64,000 bases of DNA, taken from an uncultured Paracoccaceae bacterium. GTDB taxonomy: Bacteria > Pseudomonadota > Alphaproteobacteria > Rhodobacterales > Rhodobacteraceae. The stretch lies in NCBI GenBank assembly GCA_947492585.1, contig CANLND010000019.1:1-64000 (forward strand). The letters run 5' to 3'. The position numbers were made by a program, and so were the translations under genes. The notes below the pieces were generated by a model. That model was not told where the DNA came from and did not search any database. It saw only the letters and a list, made by a program, of their open reading frames with translations. Positions 55,836 to 64,000 of the stretch are shown in pieces (the stretch's first letter is position 1; every line of letters begins with the position of its first letter).

Positions 55836-56743
55836 TACATCGGCGCCAGCTCTTCGACGGTACGCACAAAAGCACGTTCAGCCCCGCTGAGGCTTTGTTT
55901 AGGTGCATTCACAAAATAGACATCCGCCCCAATCGGGCGGTCTGTCACCTTGATAGGCCATAAAACGCCACGATCGATATCTGTCTGAACCGGATCAGGT
56001 GGCAGGACCCCAATACCCAAGCCAGCAACGATCATACGCTTAACTTCTTGCAGATTTGAGCTGACGCCGGTGACCCTGTTGCCGATATTGGCACTGGCCT
56101 GCAGCACGGCCATAGGTTCCAGCCCCATGCCTTCGGTGGCACATGAGAACGAGATGAAAGGCTCTTGCCTAAGTTCACGCTCACTGATGCTGTCGCGTCC
56201 ATATAGAGGATGTTCAGCGCCACAGAACAGACGAAACTCTTCCCGAAACAGGCGAAGGGATTCCAGATTCAACACCGGTCGGTTCAACAGACAAAACCCA
56301 AGATTGATATTGCCTTTGCCGATGTTACGTACAATTTCGTGACTGTTTCGGGTTTCAACGTTCAGTTTTACCGAGGGATGACGCTGATGAAAGAGGCGCA
56401 GCAACTCATCGATCAGCGGCGATACCAAATTGGATATGATCTGAAACCGGACTTCACCGCGTTCCTCATCCAGCGGATCTTCAGCCAATTGGGCAATCCG
56501 GTCGGCCCCATGGAACATGTCGCGACATTCCTGATAGACTTTTTCACCACGCAGGGTCAGTTCAAAATGGCGGCTGTCTCGAAAAACAAGCTTACACCCC
56601 AAATGGGTTTCCAGTTTTTGCAGGGCGTTGCTCACGGAAGGTTGCGAAATACCCAACCGCTTGGAAGCGGCGGTGATGCTCTGCTCCTGCGCAATCACAT
56701 AAAATGTGCGTAGCAGGTTCCAATTCAGATCATCTTGAGCCAA
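55820..56743 (-). CDS. LysR-family transcriptional regulator
   Basis: 307 residues. N-terminal winged HTH (LRTFYVIAQEQSITAASKRLGISQPSVSNALQKLE), then a periplasmic-binding-like effector domain with CATEGMGLEPM and VAGLGIGVLPPD. It lies tail-to-tail with the reductase gene and is the likely regulator of the M20/TRAP locus. A small inverted repeat ATAGT-N5-ACTAT (56812-56826) lies upstream and could be an autoregulatory site. Confidence 0.92.
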   Translation of the reverse strand: MAQDDLNWNLLRTFYVIAQEQSITAASKRLGISQPSVSNALQKLETHLGCKLVFRDSRHFELTLRGEKVYQECRDMFHGADRIAQLAEDPLDEERGEVRFQIISNLVSPLIDELLRLFHQRHPSVKLNVETRNSHEIVRNIGKGNINLGFCLLNRPVLNLESLRLFREEFRLFCGAEHPLYGRDSISERELRQEPFISFSCATEGMGLEPMAVLQASANIGNRVTGVSSNLQEVKRMIVAGLGIGVLPPDPVQTDIDRGVLWPIKVTDRPIGADVYFVNAPKQSLSGAERAFVRTVEELAPMYQDLV

Positions 56744-56980
56744 TTTTTTTGCCTTCCGTGCCGATCGGCAACCAAAATACCATGCTGGGATACGAAAGAT
56801 AGCGCCAAAGCATAGTTTTTGACTATTGTACCAGACGCCAGCGCTTATCGGGCCAATGAGGGTTATTTTCTAGGGTCAGGGTCCATTGATTTTTGGTCTA
56901 CTGCGTGCTTCACCGTTCGAAAAACGAGCGGTACTATGAGCGAGCATTTTTCTGGCTGATCGACGTGCAAATGGCGCACC

Positions 56981-57166
56981 TTGAGTGGCGTGTCTCATCC
57001 AAGGGAGCCGTTCCGACAGCGCAATCGCATCGAAATCATGTTCCGCAGTCTGAAGGGCTGGCGCCGGGTCGTAACTCGCTATGACCGGTGCCCAAAGGGC
57101 TTCCTCTCGGCCATCGTCCCCGCTGCAATCGTCATCTATTGGCTAAGAGGCCTGAGCCTAGGCTAA
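56981..57166 (+). pseudogene. IS5-type transposase C-terminal remnant
   Basis: The frame reads FRQRNRIEIMFRSLKGWRRV and TRYDRCPKGFLSAIVPAAIV, the C-terminal end of IS5-family (IS427-like) DDE transposases, where the Glu of RNRIE is the last catalytic residue. Only about 50 codons are recognisable; the N-terminal and central parts are missing. A GGTCAGGGTCCATTGATTTT stretch near 56873-56892 could be an element end. Confidence 0.75.
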
Positions 57167-57513
57167 ATCCGTCCTGTGTCAGGACAACCCCGGCCCTTCC
57201 CCGATTTGTGCGACAAAGCCAATAGCGGCGCAAAACGCGCCCCTTCAATTCACCTCAATGGAAGAAAACCTGTCCCAATGGAAAGTTCATGTGAGACTGT
57301 AAAATGACCCATAGCTTGCTCATTTCAAAACACTTATGCAATTTAAATCAAAGCCTTAAGCGACACCCTTCTTTGAATGTTGTTCTTTGACATCCATAAA
57401 ATACACACAGCGTGTACATTAAGTCTAAGTACTATTTCTCATGAAATTTGAGCCCTCAGTTTGAGCTGATAGTGGTTTTGATGCCTTACGGCCCATGAGG
57501 TCACCCTCTCGCA
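57167..57513. other. Intergenic region after the IS5 remnant
   Basis: No gene seen. TACAC (57404-57408) and GTGTA (57414-57418) form a weak dyad, and TTGACA occurs near 57387 without a well-placed -10 box. Unassigned. Confidence 0.3.
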
Positions 57514-58131
57514 TCATTGAAAATCAAAGACCAACTGCTGTGAGGCATTCAGCAGCCTGATTTTTCGCCCCATTGAAGCTTCTGCTTTCAAAGTAACTTC
57601 GGCAGCAGCACGTGCATCTTCTCCGGCATCATGGTGTTTGAATTGAAGCCCTAACACCTTTTTGAGATTGGCCAGACCATGCCCACCATTGCCCCGCAAT
57701 TCCGGCCAGGCTTGGCGAGCGATGGCAACGCTGTCTAACCATACCGACTTCAACACTTGAAATCCCGCAAGTCGGCACGCTGCATCAAAGGCTTTCTCAT
57801 CGTAACGGCTATGTTGAATAAGCGGATATGCTTCAAGAACCGGACGCAGGCCTGGCAGTACGTCTGCAAATTTGGGGGCATTTTTGACAGTTGCAGCATC
57901 AATGCCATGCAATCGGGTATTGCCTGCAGCGAATGGCGTGCAGGGATCGATGTATGCACTATAAGTGACAATCGAGCTATCAAACCCAACAAAAGCGAGG
58001 CCGATTTGACAGATGCTCGCGATATCGTATCCGGCAGTCTCGACGTCCACAGCTATGAACCTGAGATTGTCGCTCAGTGGTTCGACCTGATTGAAACAGG
58101 TTGGTAAGGACAAAGATGCAGCACTGGCCAT
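57514..58131 (-). CDS. DEDDh-type 3'-5' exonuclease
   Basis: 205 residues from ATG 58131 (MASAASLSLPTCFNQVEPL); the longer frame upstream looks non-coding. Exo I motif FIAVDVETAGYD (Asp and Glu), Exo II segment HSRYDEKAFDAAC, and Exo III HHDAGEDARAAAEV (His and Asp). Related to the epsilon subunit of DNA polymerase III and similar RNase T-type nucleases, without extra domains. Likely role in DNA or RNA end processing. The start is uncertain because no strong ribosome site precedes it. Confidence 0.8.
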   Translation of the reverse strand: MASAASLSLPTCFNQVEPLSDNLRFIAVDVETAGYDIASICQIGLAFVGFDSSIVTYSAYIDPCTPFAAGNTRLHGIDAATVKNAPKFADVLPGLRPVLEAYPLIQHSRYDEKAFDAACRLAGFQVLKSVWLDSVAIARQAWPELRGNGGHGLANLKKVLGLQFKHHDAGEDARAAAEVTLKAEASMGRKIRLLNASQQLVFDFQ

Positions 58132-58150
58132 GATAACGACTTTCACACAC

Positions 58151-58390
58151 TCACTGACTGATGCAAAGCCCGACCAGTAGCTGAGCAAAGCTGCCAGGCT
58201 TCTTTTCCTGACCACGCAGCACATGATAGCAGCCATTGGTACAGATTGTAGCGAACAGCGGAAGAGAGCCCATAGGGACCGATGCTGCGCTACAAACCAA
58301 TGACAGCAATGCATAGAAAAGCGGAGTTTGAACAGATTGTCGGGCGCCCTTAACAGTCATTTCGCGGAACAGTCGAGGCCGCGTCGCCAC
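58151..58390 (-). other. Open frame of 79 codons, uncertain
   Basis: Encodes MTVKGARQSVQTPLFYALLS from the second Met, then a hydrophobic, Cys-containing stretch. I recognise no family. It may be a small membrane or exported protein, or a remnant, lying between the exonuclease and amidohydrolase genes. Start and coding status are not supported by other evidence. Confidence 0.25.
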
Positions 58391-58399
58391 TGCCTAGTG

Positions 58400-59278
58400 C
58401 TAACATTGTGGCAACTGGTAGAACTTCGATGCAGCCTTCCCAAAAACACACGGGAGGTCTGCTTGAGGGACAAGCTTACGATAGGTTTCCATCAGCACAT
58501 CGTAATTGGCGTGCAAAGAATCCACAGGAAAATTTGATCCTACCATGCAGCGCTCTGGCGAGAACTGCGACAGGACCGTTTCCACAATCGGCGCAACGCT
58601 TTGCGCTGTCCAGTGAGGGTCAAACATACCAAGCCCGGACAGTTTACACGAAACGTTTGGCAGCTCCGAAAGGTAAGACAGCTGCCGCGCCCAATAGGCC
58701 AGACCTTCCGCACTTCGATCATGGGGCGAACCCGCATGGCACAGGGCGATCTGGGTGTCTGGCGCACTGGCCAGCACTGCCGCTGTTTGCTCCATCAGCT
58801 CTGGCAGAAGTTGAAGATCAAAGCTCAACCCGCGTTTGGCCAATCCTTGCAGGCCCGTCAGAAACGCGGGGTTGCCCAACAATTCATTTGTGCCGGTCAC
58901 GGCGTCTTCGCCAGGGGCGCGGCCGACAATCTGGCGCACGCCGCGCAGGGTGGGCAGATCTTGCAACGCATCCAGCTGCGCTTCGGCGTCCGGGGCTGTC
59001 AGATCACAAAACGCCACCTGTGCCATAGGCCAGTCAGGGTTGGCATCCGCCACCGATTGTACCCACGTGGCCTCGGCCAACGGATCGGCGGCGCCCACCT
59101 GAATATGCACGGATCCTGCAAACCCTTGGGCTTTTGCGTCCCGTGTAAATTCATCCAGCAGGTAATCACGCTGAATTGGCGCGGGGTCGCCGAAAAACCG
59201 CGGCTCCCCTTTGGCCATCAACCATGGATAATGGACAGCGTTCAAATTCCAAAGATGGTGGTGTGCATCAATTTTCAT
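58400..59278 (-). CDS. Amidohydrolase family 2 (lactonase-like TIM barrel)
   Basis: 292 residues from ATG 59278; its ATGA overlaps the stop of the upstream SnoaL-like gene. Metal or substrate-site motifs: KIDAHHHLWN at the N-terminus, CHAGSPHD in the middle and GSNFPVDS near the C-terminus. The group includes L-fuconolactonase and other sugar-lactone hydrolases. The neighbouring sugar-type ABC transporter supports a carbohydrate-derived substrate. The reaction is inferred at family level. Confidence 0.83.
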   Translation of the reverse strand: MKIDAHHHLWNLNAVHYPWLMAKGEPRFFGDPAPIQRDYLLDEFTRDAKAQGFAGSVHIQVGAADPLAEATWVQSVADANPDWPMAQVAFCDLTAPDAEAQLDALQDLPTLRGVRQIVGRAPGEDAVTGTNELLGNPAFLTGLQGLAKRGLSFDLQLLPELMEQTAAVLASAPDTQIALCHAGSPHDRSAEGLAYWARQLSYLSELPNVSCKLSGLGMFDPHWTAQSVAPIVETVLSQFSPERCMVGSNFPVDSLHANYDVLMETYRKLVPQADLPCVFGKAASKFYQLPQC

Positions 59279-60276
59279 ACGGCAGAGATCCCTGTTGTGC
59301 GTTCCAGAATGTCGACGCCCTGAGATTTCCAGAAATGCAGGAGGTCTATGAATACCCAGTTTTCCTTCAGCTTGTCCCCGTCGCGTCGATAGATGTCGAT
59401 CACGCGAAATTCGCCGGGCTTGTCGGTGGCGGGCATGCCCATAAAGCCGCCGGTGGGCACCGCGATAAAGTTGGGCCAGCCAAAGAAGCCGCCGTAATGG
59501 CCTTCGGCCAGGCGGCAGATGTGGCCGGTTCCTGACCGATCTTTGAACCCGGCTCGAAACGGACCCGAATGCTGCTGTGCATATCGGGGAATGGTATAGG
59601 TTGCGCCAATCCCAGTTGGCCCCCACCACAGCATGTCGGCGTGCCAAGTGCGTGCCAACTCGTCCTCTAGCGGCAAGCCGGACTGCCACTGGCCAAGATC
59701 CGCAACCATCGCATTGATGGTTGCCAGTGTTTTTTCAGATGCGTCCTCAGGCTGGCTGTCAAACATCAAACCATCATGGGTGGCTGGGCCCGGCTGCACC
59801 AATTGGGCTGCAGTTTGCGTCGGAAATGGCTGCAATCCCGCCTGCACCATCAGATGTGGCAGGTCGAAATACATGGCAGTTTCGACGATCTTATCACCGT
59901 CCACGCGATGAAACGCACAAAAACGCAGAAACGCCAGCTTTCCCGTAGCGGGAATGCCCAGCCATGGCTTGTCAAACAGGCCCATCAAATGACCCATCGT
60001 CACCCCCCATGTGCCGCCGGGCGTTTCGTACATGTTTTCACCGCCCATGAACACGTCCAGACGGTGCGTCATCCCGGTAAAGCTAGACTTCAAGGGACGC
60101 CAAAACTGCTCTGATACAGTCTGAATGTCACGAATCTCATTGAACGGATGATACCCGCGCCAGTGAATATCCTGCGCACAGGACGCTTCACAAACGGCCT
60201 TTACGTCGTCTGGTTGGGCCTGATCCAATTGCTTGATAAAGGCCTGCACAATTTTTTTACATTCCTGAACGGACAC
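59275..60276 (-). CDS. Tandem SnoaL/NTF2-like domain protein
   Basis: 333 residues from GTG 60276 (MSVQECKKIVQAF), chosen because AAAGGA lies 7-8 bases upstream; GTG 60300 is in frame. Two SnoaL-like alpha+beta cone domains in one chain: about 1-150 (HWRGYHPFNEIRD, FLRFCAFHRVDGDKI) and 185-325 (WWGPTGIGATYTIP, EFRVIDIYRRDGDKLKENWV). Single SnoaL domains occur in polyketide cyclases, isomerases and carrier proteins; this duplicated form is less common. Function unknown. Operon with the amidohydrolase; divergent from the ABC transporter under twin operators. Confidence 0.8.
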   Translation of the reverse strand: MSVQECKKIVQAFIKQLDQAQPDDVKAVCEASCAQDIHWRGYHPFNEIRDIQTVSEQFWRPLKSSFTGMTHRLDVFMGGENMYETPGGTWGVTMGHLMGLFDKPWLGIPATGKLAFLRFCAFHRVDGDKIVETAMYFDLPHLMVQAGLQPFPTQTAAQLVQPGPATHDGLMFDSQPEDASEKTLATINAMVADLGQWQSGLPLEDELARTWHADMLWWGPTGIGATYTIPRYAQQHSGPFRAGFKDRSGTGHICRLAEGHYGGFFGWPNFIAVPTGGFMGMPATDKPGEFRVIDIYRRDGDKLKENWVFIDLLHFWKSQGVDILERTTGISAV

Positions 60277-60345
60277 CTGTTTTTCCTTTCGTCTCAGCAC
60301 CTAGCCACCCATCAGATACGCTGGAGACTCATCTTTTCCAGAGCA

Positions 60346-60367
60346 TTTTTGCATACGTATGCAAAAA
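60346..60367. promoter_or_regulatory. LacI-type operator 1 (perfect palindrome)
   Basis: A perfect 22-bp palindrome with core TTTGCATACGTATGCAAA and a central CG, as in LacI/PurR-family operators. It lies between the divergent SnoaL-like and ABC transporter genes, 70 bp from one start and 74 bp from the other. No LacI gene is seen in the window. Confidence 0.75.
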
Positions 60368-60400
60368 AGTCTTGCCAGAAGTGTCTCTCGCGCTTTAGCG

Positions 60401-60422
60401 TTTTTGCAAACGTATGCAAAAA
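60401..60422. promoter_or_regulatory. LacI-type operator 2
   Basis: Core TTTGCAAACGTATGCAAA, one position different from operator 1 (A for T in the left arm). Centre-to-centre distance is 55 bp, compatible with two repressor dimers on the same region. It lies 19 bp before the ABC ATPase start, where binding would block transcription of the plus operon. Confidence 0.75.
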
Positions 60423-60440
60423 TTCCGTCAGGGAGACGAC

Positions 60441-61493
60441 ATGGCTGAAATTCAACTGCGCAACGTGGGAAAGCGTTGGGGGTCTTTTGTTGGTGTCGAA
60501 AACTTTGATCTGACGATTGCAGACAAAGAGTTTCTGGTACTTCTTGGTCCATCAGGTTGCGGCAAGACCACAACAATGCGAATGATTGCCGGGCTTGAGG
60601 ATGTCACCGAAGGTGAGATCTTGATTGATGGCAAGGCCGTAAATGACCTGGAACCCAAAGACCGCGATGTGGCGATGGTGTTCCAAAGTTACGCACTTTA
60701 CCCCAACATGAATGTCTATGAGAACATTCGCTTCCCGTTGAAAGTGCGCGGGATCGATCCCGCCACCCATGACGCAAAAGTGCGCCGCGCCTCAGCGATG
60801 GTTGAGCTAGACGAGTTTTTGCACCGCAAACCCGCTGAACTGTCCGGTGGTCAGCGGCAGCGTGTGGCGTTGGCCCGTGCGATCGTCCGCGAGCCAAATG
60901 TGTTTCTGATGGATGAGCCGCTCTCGAACCTCGATGCAAAATTGCGGGTGTCAACGCGTGCGCAGATCAAAAACCTGAGCCACGAACTTGCCGTTACCAC
61001 CATTTACGTCACTCACGACCAAATCGAAGCCATGACGCTGGCCGACCGTGTCGTGGTGATGAAAGGCGGCGTGGTGCAGCAGGTTGGTTCGCCCACCGAA
61101 ATTTATGACCGTCCGGCCAATGCCTTTGTTGCCAGCTTTATCGGCTCGCCTGCGATGAACCTGATGAACGGCACCGTGAGCGCTGGAACCTTTACCGCAG
61201 AACATGTTGAAATCACGGGTTTGAACGCCCCCGATGGCCCACTCACGCTGGGCTTCCGTGCGGAAGATGCGTCGTTGGCACACGAAGGTCAGGGACAGAT
61301 CAATGCGCCGATCTACACGCTGGAACTGCTTGGTGATGCAACCATGGTATCGGTCCGCGTTGGCGATGCACTGGTTTCCGTCAAAGCGGACAAAACCTTC
61401 CGTGCGGACATCGGCGACACGGTTTCGATCAGCATTCCAACTGAAATTTGCCACCTCTTCAACGCAGAGGACGGCGCGCGATTGGGGGGCTAA
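60441..61493 (+). CDS. Sugar-type ABC transporter ATPase (UgpC/MsmK/MalK family)
   Basis: 350 residues from ATG 60441, with AGGGAG upstream. Walker A GPSGCGKTTTM, Q-loop FQSYALYPNM, signature LSGGQRQRV, Walker B VFLMDEPLSNLD, H-loop VTHDQIEAMTLAD. A C-terminal TOBE-like regulatory region (about 245-350). It energises import with the permeases downstream. First gene of the plus operon. Confidence 0.94.
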   Translation: MAEIQLRNVGKRWGSFVGVENFDLTIADKEFLVLLGPSGCGKTTTMRMIAGLEDVTEGEILIDGKAVNDLEPKDRDVAMVFQSYALYPNMNVYENIRFPLKVRGIDPATHDAKVRRASAMVELDEFLHRKPAELSGGQRQRVALARAIVREPNVFLMDEPLSNLDAKLRVSTRAQIKNLSHELAVTTIYVTHDQIEAMTLADRVVVMKGGVVQQVGSPTEIYDRPANAFVASFIGSPAMNLMNGTVSAGTFTAEHVEITGLNAPDGPLTLGFRAEDASLAHEGQGQINAPIYTLELLGDATMVSVRVGDALVSVKADKTFRADIGDTVSISIPTEICHLFNAEDGARLGG

Positions 61494-61578
61494 CACCCCA
61501 AGCCACAGTCTTCGTGCATGCAGCGGAGACCAACCGGGTCATCTGTCCGGACTTTTGACCCAAAACAGGGAGACAAAA

Positions 61579-62814
61579 ATGTCTATTCAAAACGTTTCAG
61601 TGATAAGCGCCGCAGCCATTCTGATGGGCACCTCCGCTTTTGCGGGCTGCGGAATTGCAGGCGGCAACGTCAGCATCCTTGGCAACGAGTTTGCGGCGAT
61701 CCAGGCTGTTGCGGATGGCGCCAAAGCCTGCGCAGGCGATGGTGTGACCGTTGAAAGCAACCTGAACAAAGACTACCGTGAACTTCAGGTTGCAGCTCTG
61801 ACTGCCAACCCAGCGCAGTACAGTGCCATCACCACAACTAATGCCGCAATTGTGCCCCTGCTGAGCGACAATCTTATCCGTCCGCTGGATGATTTGATCG
61901 CAAAGCACGGTCAGCACCTCAGCAAAAACCAACTGATCACAGTTGATGGCAAAGTCATGGCTGTTGCCTTTATGGCCAACGCCCAGCACCTATTTGTCCG
62001 CGACGACATTCTGGAAAAGGTCGGCCTGGACGCGCCTGAAACCTATGAAGAAGTCATTGCAGCAGGTCAGGCCATCAAAGAGGCTGGCCTGATGGACCAC
62101 CCCTTTGCCACCACCAGCAAAACCGGTTGGAACCTGGGCGAAGAATTCGTCAACATGTACATGGGCCACGGCGGCCAGTTCTTCAAACCGGGCACAGCAG
62201 AACCCACAGTGAACAACGACGCCGGTGTCGCAGCGCTGAACACGTTGAAAGCCCTTACAGAACTGTCCAACCCCGACTATCTGACCTTTGATTCCAATGC
62301 CGTTCAAGCCTCATGGGAAGCTGGTGAGATCGCGCTTGCACACCTTTGGGGATCGCGTGGGACTGGTATTCTCGACAACGAAGGCTCGTCTGAGGAAATT
62401 GTCAGCAGCACCTCTTTGATTGCATCACCCACAGTGGGCGGCGGCGACATTCCTGCATCCACTCTGTGGTGGGACGGCTTTGCGATTGCCAGCAACACCA
62501 GCGATGCAAACGCCGAAGCCAGCTTTGTTGCGATGCTGAACGGCATCAGCACCGAAGTAGTCAAAGCCAACAACGACGCAGCGGTTTGGCTGATCGAAGG
62601 CTATGAGCCCGCTCCTGCCTCTGCAGGCGTGTTCGCAACGGCCGCTGGCAAAACCAAGCCCTATCCTATGATCCCCTTCATGGGTCTGATGCACACCGCA
62701 TTGGGCGATGAGCTGACAGACTTCCTGCAAGGCAACGAAAGCGCTGAACAGGCCCTGGCCGATGTCGAAGCCTCATACATCGCTGCTGCCAAGGAAAAAG
62801 GCTTCCTGAACTAA
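61579..62814 (+). CDS. Sugar-type ABC substrate-binding protein
   Basis: 411 residues from ATG 61579 (MSIQNVSVISAAAILMGTSAFAG), with GGGAG upstream; the longer frame overlaps the ATPase. Sec signal peptide, then an extracellular binding protein of the SBP_bac_1 type: NVSILGNEFAAIQAVADG, TTTNAAIVPLLSDNLIRPLDD and WWDGFAIASNTSD. The ligand is likely a sugar, sugar acid or polyol, in line with the nearby amidohydrolase, but is not determined. Confidence 0.9.
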   Translation: MSIQNVSVISAAAILMGTSAFAGCGIAGGNVSILGNEFAAIQAVADGAKACAGDGVTVESNLNKDYRELQVAALTANPAQYSAITTTNAAIVPLLSDNLIRPLDDLIAKHGQHLSKNQLITVDGKVMAVAFMANAQHLFVRDDILEKVGLDAPETYEEVIAAGQAIKEAGLMDHPFATTSKTGWNLGEEFVNMYMGHGGQFFKPGTAEPTVNNDAGVAALNTLKALTELSNPDYLTFDSNAVQASWEAGEIALAHLWGSRGTGILDNEGSSEEIVSSTSLIASPTVGGGDIPASTLWWDGFAIASNTSDANAEASFVAMLNGISTEVVKANNDAAVWLIEGYEPAPASAGVFATAAGKTKPYPMIPFMGLMHTALGDELTDFLQGNESAEQALADVEASYIAAAKEKGFLN

Positions 62815-62826
62815 GTCGAGCCCAAT

Positions 62827-62854
62827 GGGCAAAGCGCCACAGCGTGCTTTGCCC
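62827..62854 (+). promoter_or_regulatory. Intercistronic hairpin after the sugar-binding-protein gene
   Basis: GGGCAAAGC (62827-62835) pairs with GCTTTGCCC (62846-62854), loop of 10 bases, between the binding-protein stop and the permease start. No T run. Same position as the hairpins at 12297, 41740 and 52038. Confidence 0.6.
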
Positions 62855-62883
62855 GCATCTCATGCGAACCGGACGGATCTTTC

Positions 62884-63912
62884 ATGCGACATAAAACCTT
62901 CTTTTGGTTTATTCTGCCCAGCCTGGCAGCAATGATCCTTTTTATTGCGCTGCCTCTTGTATCGGTCGTGCTGCAATCTCTGCACATCGAACATGAGCAG
63001 GTTATTGTCGTGACCGAAAACTGTGGTCCGTTTGGCTGTACCAAAGAAAGCTCCGTCGACACCGAGGCCACGGCGCAATTGCGGGCTGAACAACCGCTGG
63101 GCCGGTTTGCCGGTCTCAGCACCTATTTTGACCGCGGCCATCTGGCCACTGCAGAAATTTCCGAAGCCTGGCGCACACGTGATGGGTTTGGCGACTTTCT
63201 GTCTGAGCTGTACAATCTTCCGTTCTACAAGGCGCTAGCCTTCACGCTAACCTATACCTTCCTGGTCACGCCGCTCGTGATCGTGCTGGGGCTGCTGATC
63301 GCGCTGGGGGTCAATCGCCTGCCCAGCCTGCTTAAAGGGCCAACAATCTTTGTCTCCTTGCTGCCAATGATCATCACACCGCTGATCGGCTCATTAATCC
63401 TGTTCTGGATGATCGATGCGCAGGGGGTGATCGGCAAAACCTTGCAATGGATGTTTGACGACCCTGAACTGTCCCTCAAAGCCTCCCCAGCGCTGACCTG
63501 GATCACCCTGATGGTCTATGGTGTCTGGAGTTCTGCGCCTTTTGCCTTTGTGGTCTTTTACGCTGGCCTGCAGACCGTCAACACGGATTCTCTGGAAGCT
63601 GCGATGATTGATGGCGCAACCCGCTGGCAGCAAATCCGCTATGTGGTGATCCCGCATCTGATGCCGCTGGTGGTCTTTATCTCTCTGATCCAGCTGATGG
63701 ACAACTTCCGTGTCTTTGAACCCATCGTTGGCTTTTCTGCGCAGGCCAACGCAACCTCGCTCTCTTACATCATCTACGCCGACATGCGCAGCGATCTCAC
63801 CCGTTTCAACTCTGCTGCGGCGACCTCAGTTCTTACGGTGATTGGCGTGGCCATCCTGCTGACCCCAGTGCTGCTGCGTACCTGGCGCGATTTCAAAGGA
63901 AAGGCTGTCTGA
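62884..63912 (+). CDS. Sugar-type ABC transporter permease 1
   Basis: 342 residues with about six helices and the EAA loop EAAMIDGATRWQQIRYVVIPH near residue 240. Between the first helix (about 8-30) and the second there is a long periplasmic stretch, about 33-115, with two close Cys residues in NCGPFGCTKE that could form a disulfide. The stop overlaps the next ATG (TGATG). Confidence 0.92.
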   Translation: MRHKTFFWFILPSLAAMILFIALPLVSVVLQSLHIEHEQVIVVTENCGPFGCTKESSVDTEATAQLRAEQPLGRFAGLSTYFDRGHLATAEISEAWRTRDGFGDFLSELYNLPFYKALAFTLTYTFLVTPLVIVLGLLIALGVNRLPSLLKGPTIFVSLLPMIITPLIGSLILFWMIDAQGVIGKTLQWMFDDPELSLKASPALTWITLMVYGVWSSAPFAFVVFYAGLQTVNTDSLEAAMIDGATRWQQIRYVVIPHLMPLVVFISLIQLMDNFRVFEPIVGFSAQANATSLSYIIYADMRSDLTRFNSAAATSVLTVIGVAILLTPVLLRTWRDFKGKAV

Positions 63913-64000
63913 TGTCCTCTGCACTCAACCGGTCGTCACGTTCTGCTGTCATCTTCTCATCTGCTTTCGTGCTGCTGTGGGTTGCTGTCGCCTCTTTCCC
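63912..64000 (+). CDS. Sugar-type ABC transporter permease 2, 5' end only
   Basis: ATG 63912 overlaps the stop of permease 1. The visible 29 codons (MSSALNRSSRSAVIFSSAF then VLLWVAVASFP) hold the start of a first membrane helix. Position predicts a MalG-type permease. Truncated by the window end. Confidence 0.75.
   Translation, partial: MSSALNRSSRSAVIFSSAFVLLWVAVASF

Overview
The window looks like a chromosomal segment of a marine alphaproteobacterium, most probably Rhodobacteraceae (Roseobacter group). This rests on moderately GC-rich DNA, a complete aerobic phenylacetate (paa) pathway with a TetR-type PaaR, a sodium-pumping NADH:quinone oxidoreductase (nqr), an imuA-imuB-dnaE2 mutasome cassette, and several TRAP and ABC uptake systems. 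No rRNA, tRNA or CRISPR array was seen.

Layout. 1-850: two decayed IS3-family transposase remnants. 1.1-17.1 kb: phenylacetate catabolism in three blocks. paaJ-A-B-C-D-E (+) faces paaR-K-I-G (-). A second plus-strand operon follows: a fused enoyl-CoA hydratase/3-hydroxyacyl-CoA dehydrogenase (PaaF+PaaH functions), a TRAP transporter, paaZ and a PaaX-family regulator. Two similar operator-like dyads (1071-1084 and 9179-9192) sit at the starts of these blocks. 17.5-20.3 kb: acnB. 20.7-25.1 kb: a large RTX-type calcium-binding repeat protein built from five near-identical 564-bp units plus two diverged ones. 25.3-33.3 kb: nqrA-F (-), with apbE, nqrM and a CBS gene divergent (+). 33.6-38.9 kb: imuA-imuB-dnaE2. 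39.1-42.9 kb: a branched-chain-amino-acid-type binding protein and a chemoreceptor in one transcription unit. 43.5-48.2 kb: a peptide/nickel-type ABC transporter with a fused double ATPase. 48.4-56.7 kb: a second TRAP system whose large permease has a soluble C-terminal extension, divergent from an M20 carbamoylase-type hydrolase and an ornithine-cyclodeaminase-like reductase, with a LysR regulator behind. 56.9-57.2 kb: an IS5-type transposase remnant. 57.5-58.1 kb: a DEDDh exonuclease. 58.4-64.0 kb: an amidohydrolase plus a double SnoaL-like protein, divergent from a sugar-type ABC transporter, with two near-identical LacI-type operators between them; the second permease runs off the window.

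How the genes fit together. The paa genes convert phenylacetate through phenylacetyl-CoA, ring epoxidation, oxepin-CoA ring opening and beta-oxidation to acetyl-CoA and succinyl-CoA. The embedded TRAP transporter is a candidate importer for the substrate. AcnB and the sodium-pumping NQR serve central carbon flow and respiration. ApbE and NqrM, encoded opposite nqr, supply its covalent FMN and assembly functions. The second half is mostly nutrient uptake and sensing. Several intergenic dyads, and hairpins that recur directly after substrate-binding-protein genes, are the most notable non-coding signals. I found nothing that is clearly a new defence or mobile system. The best leads are the binding-protein/chemoreceptor pair, the extended TRAP permease, the expanding RTX repeat, and the SnoaL/amidohydrolase locus under twin LacI-type operators.
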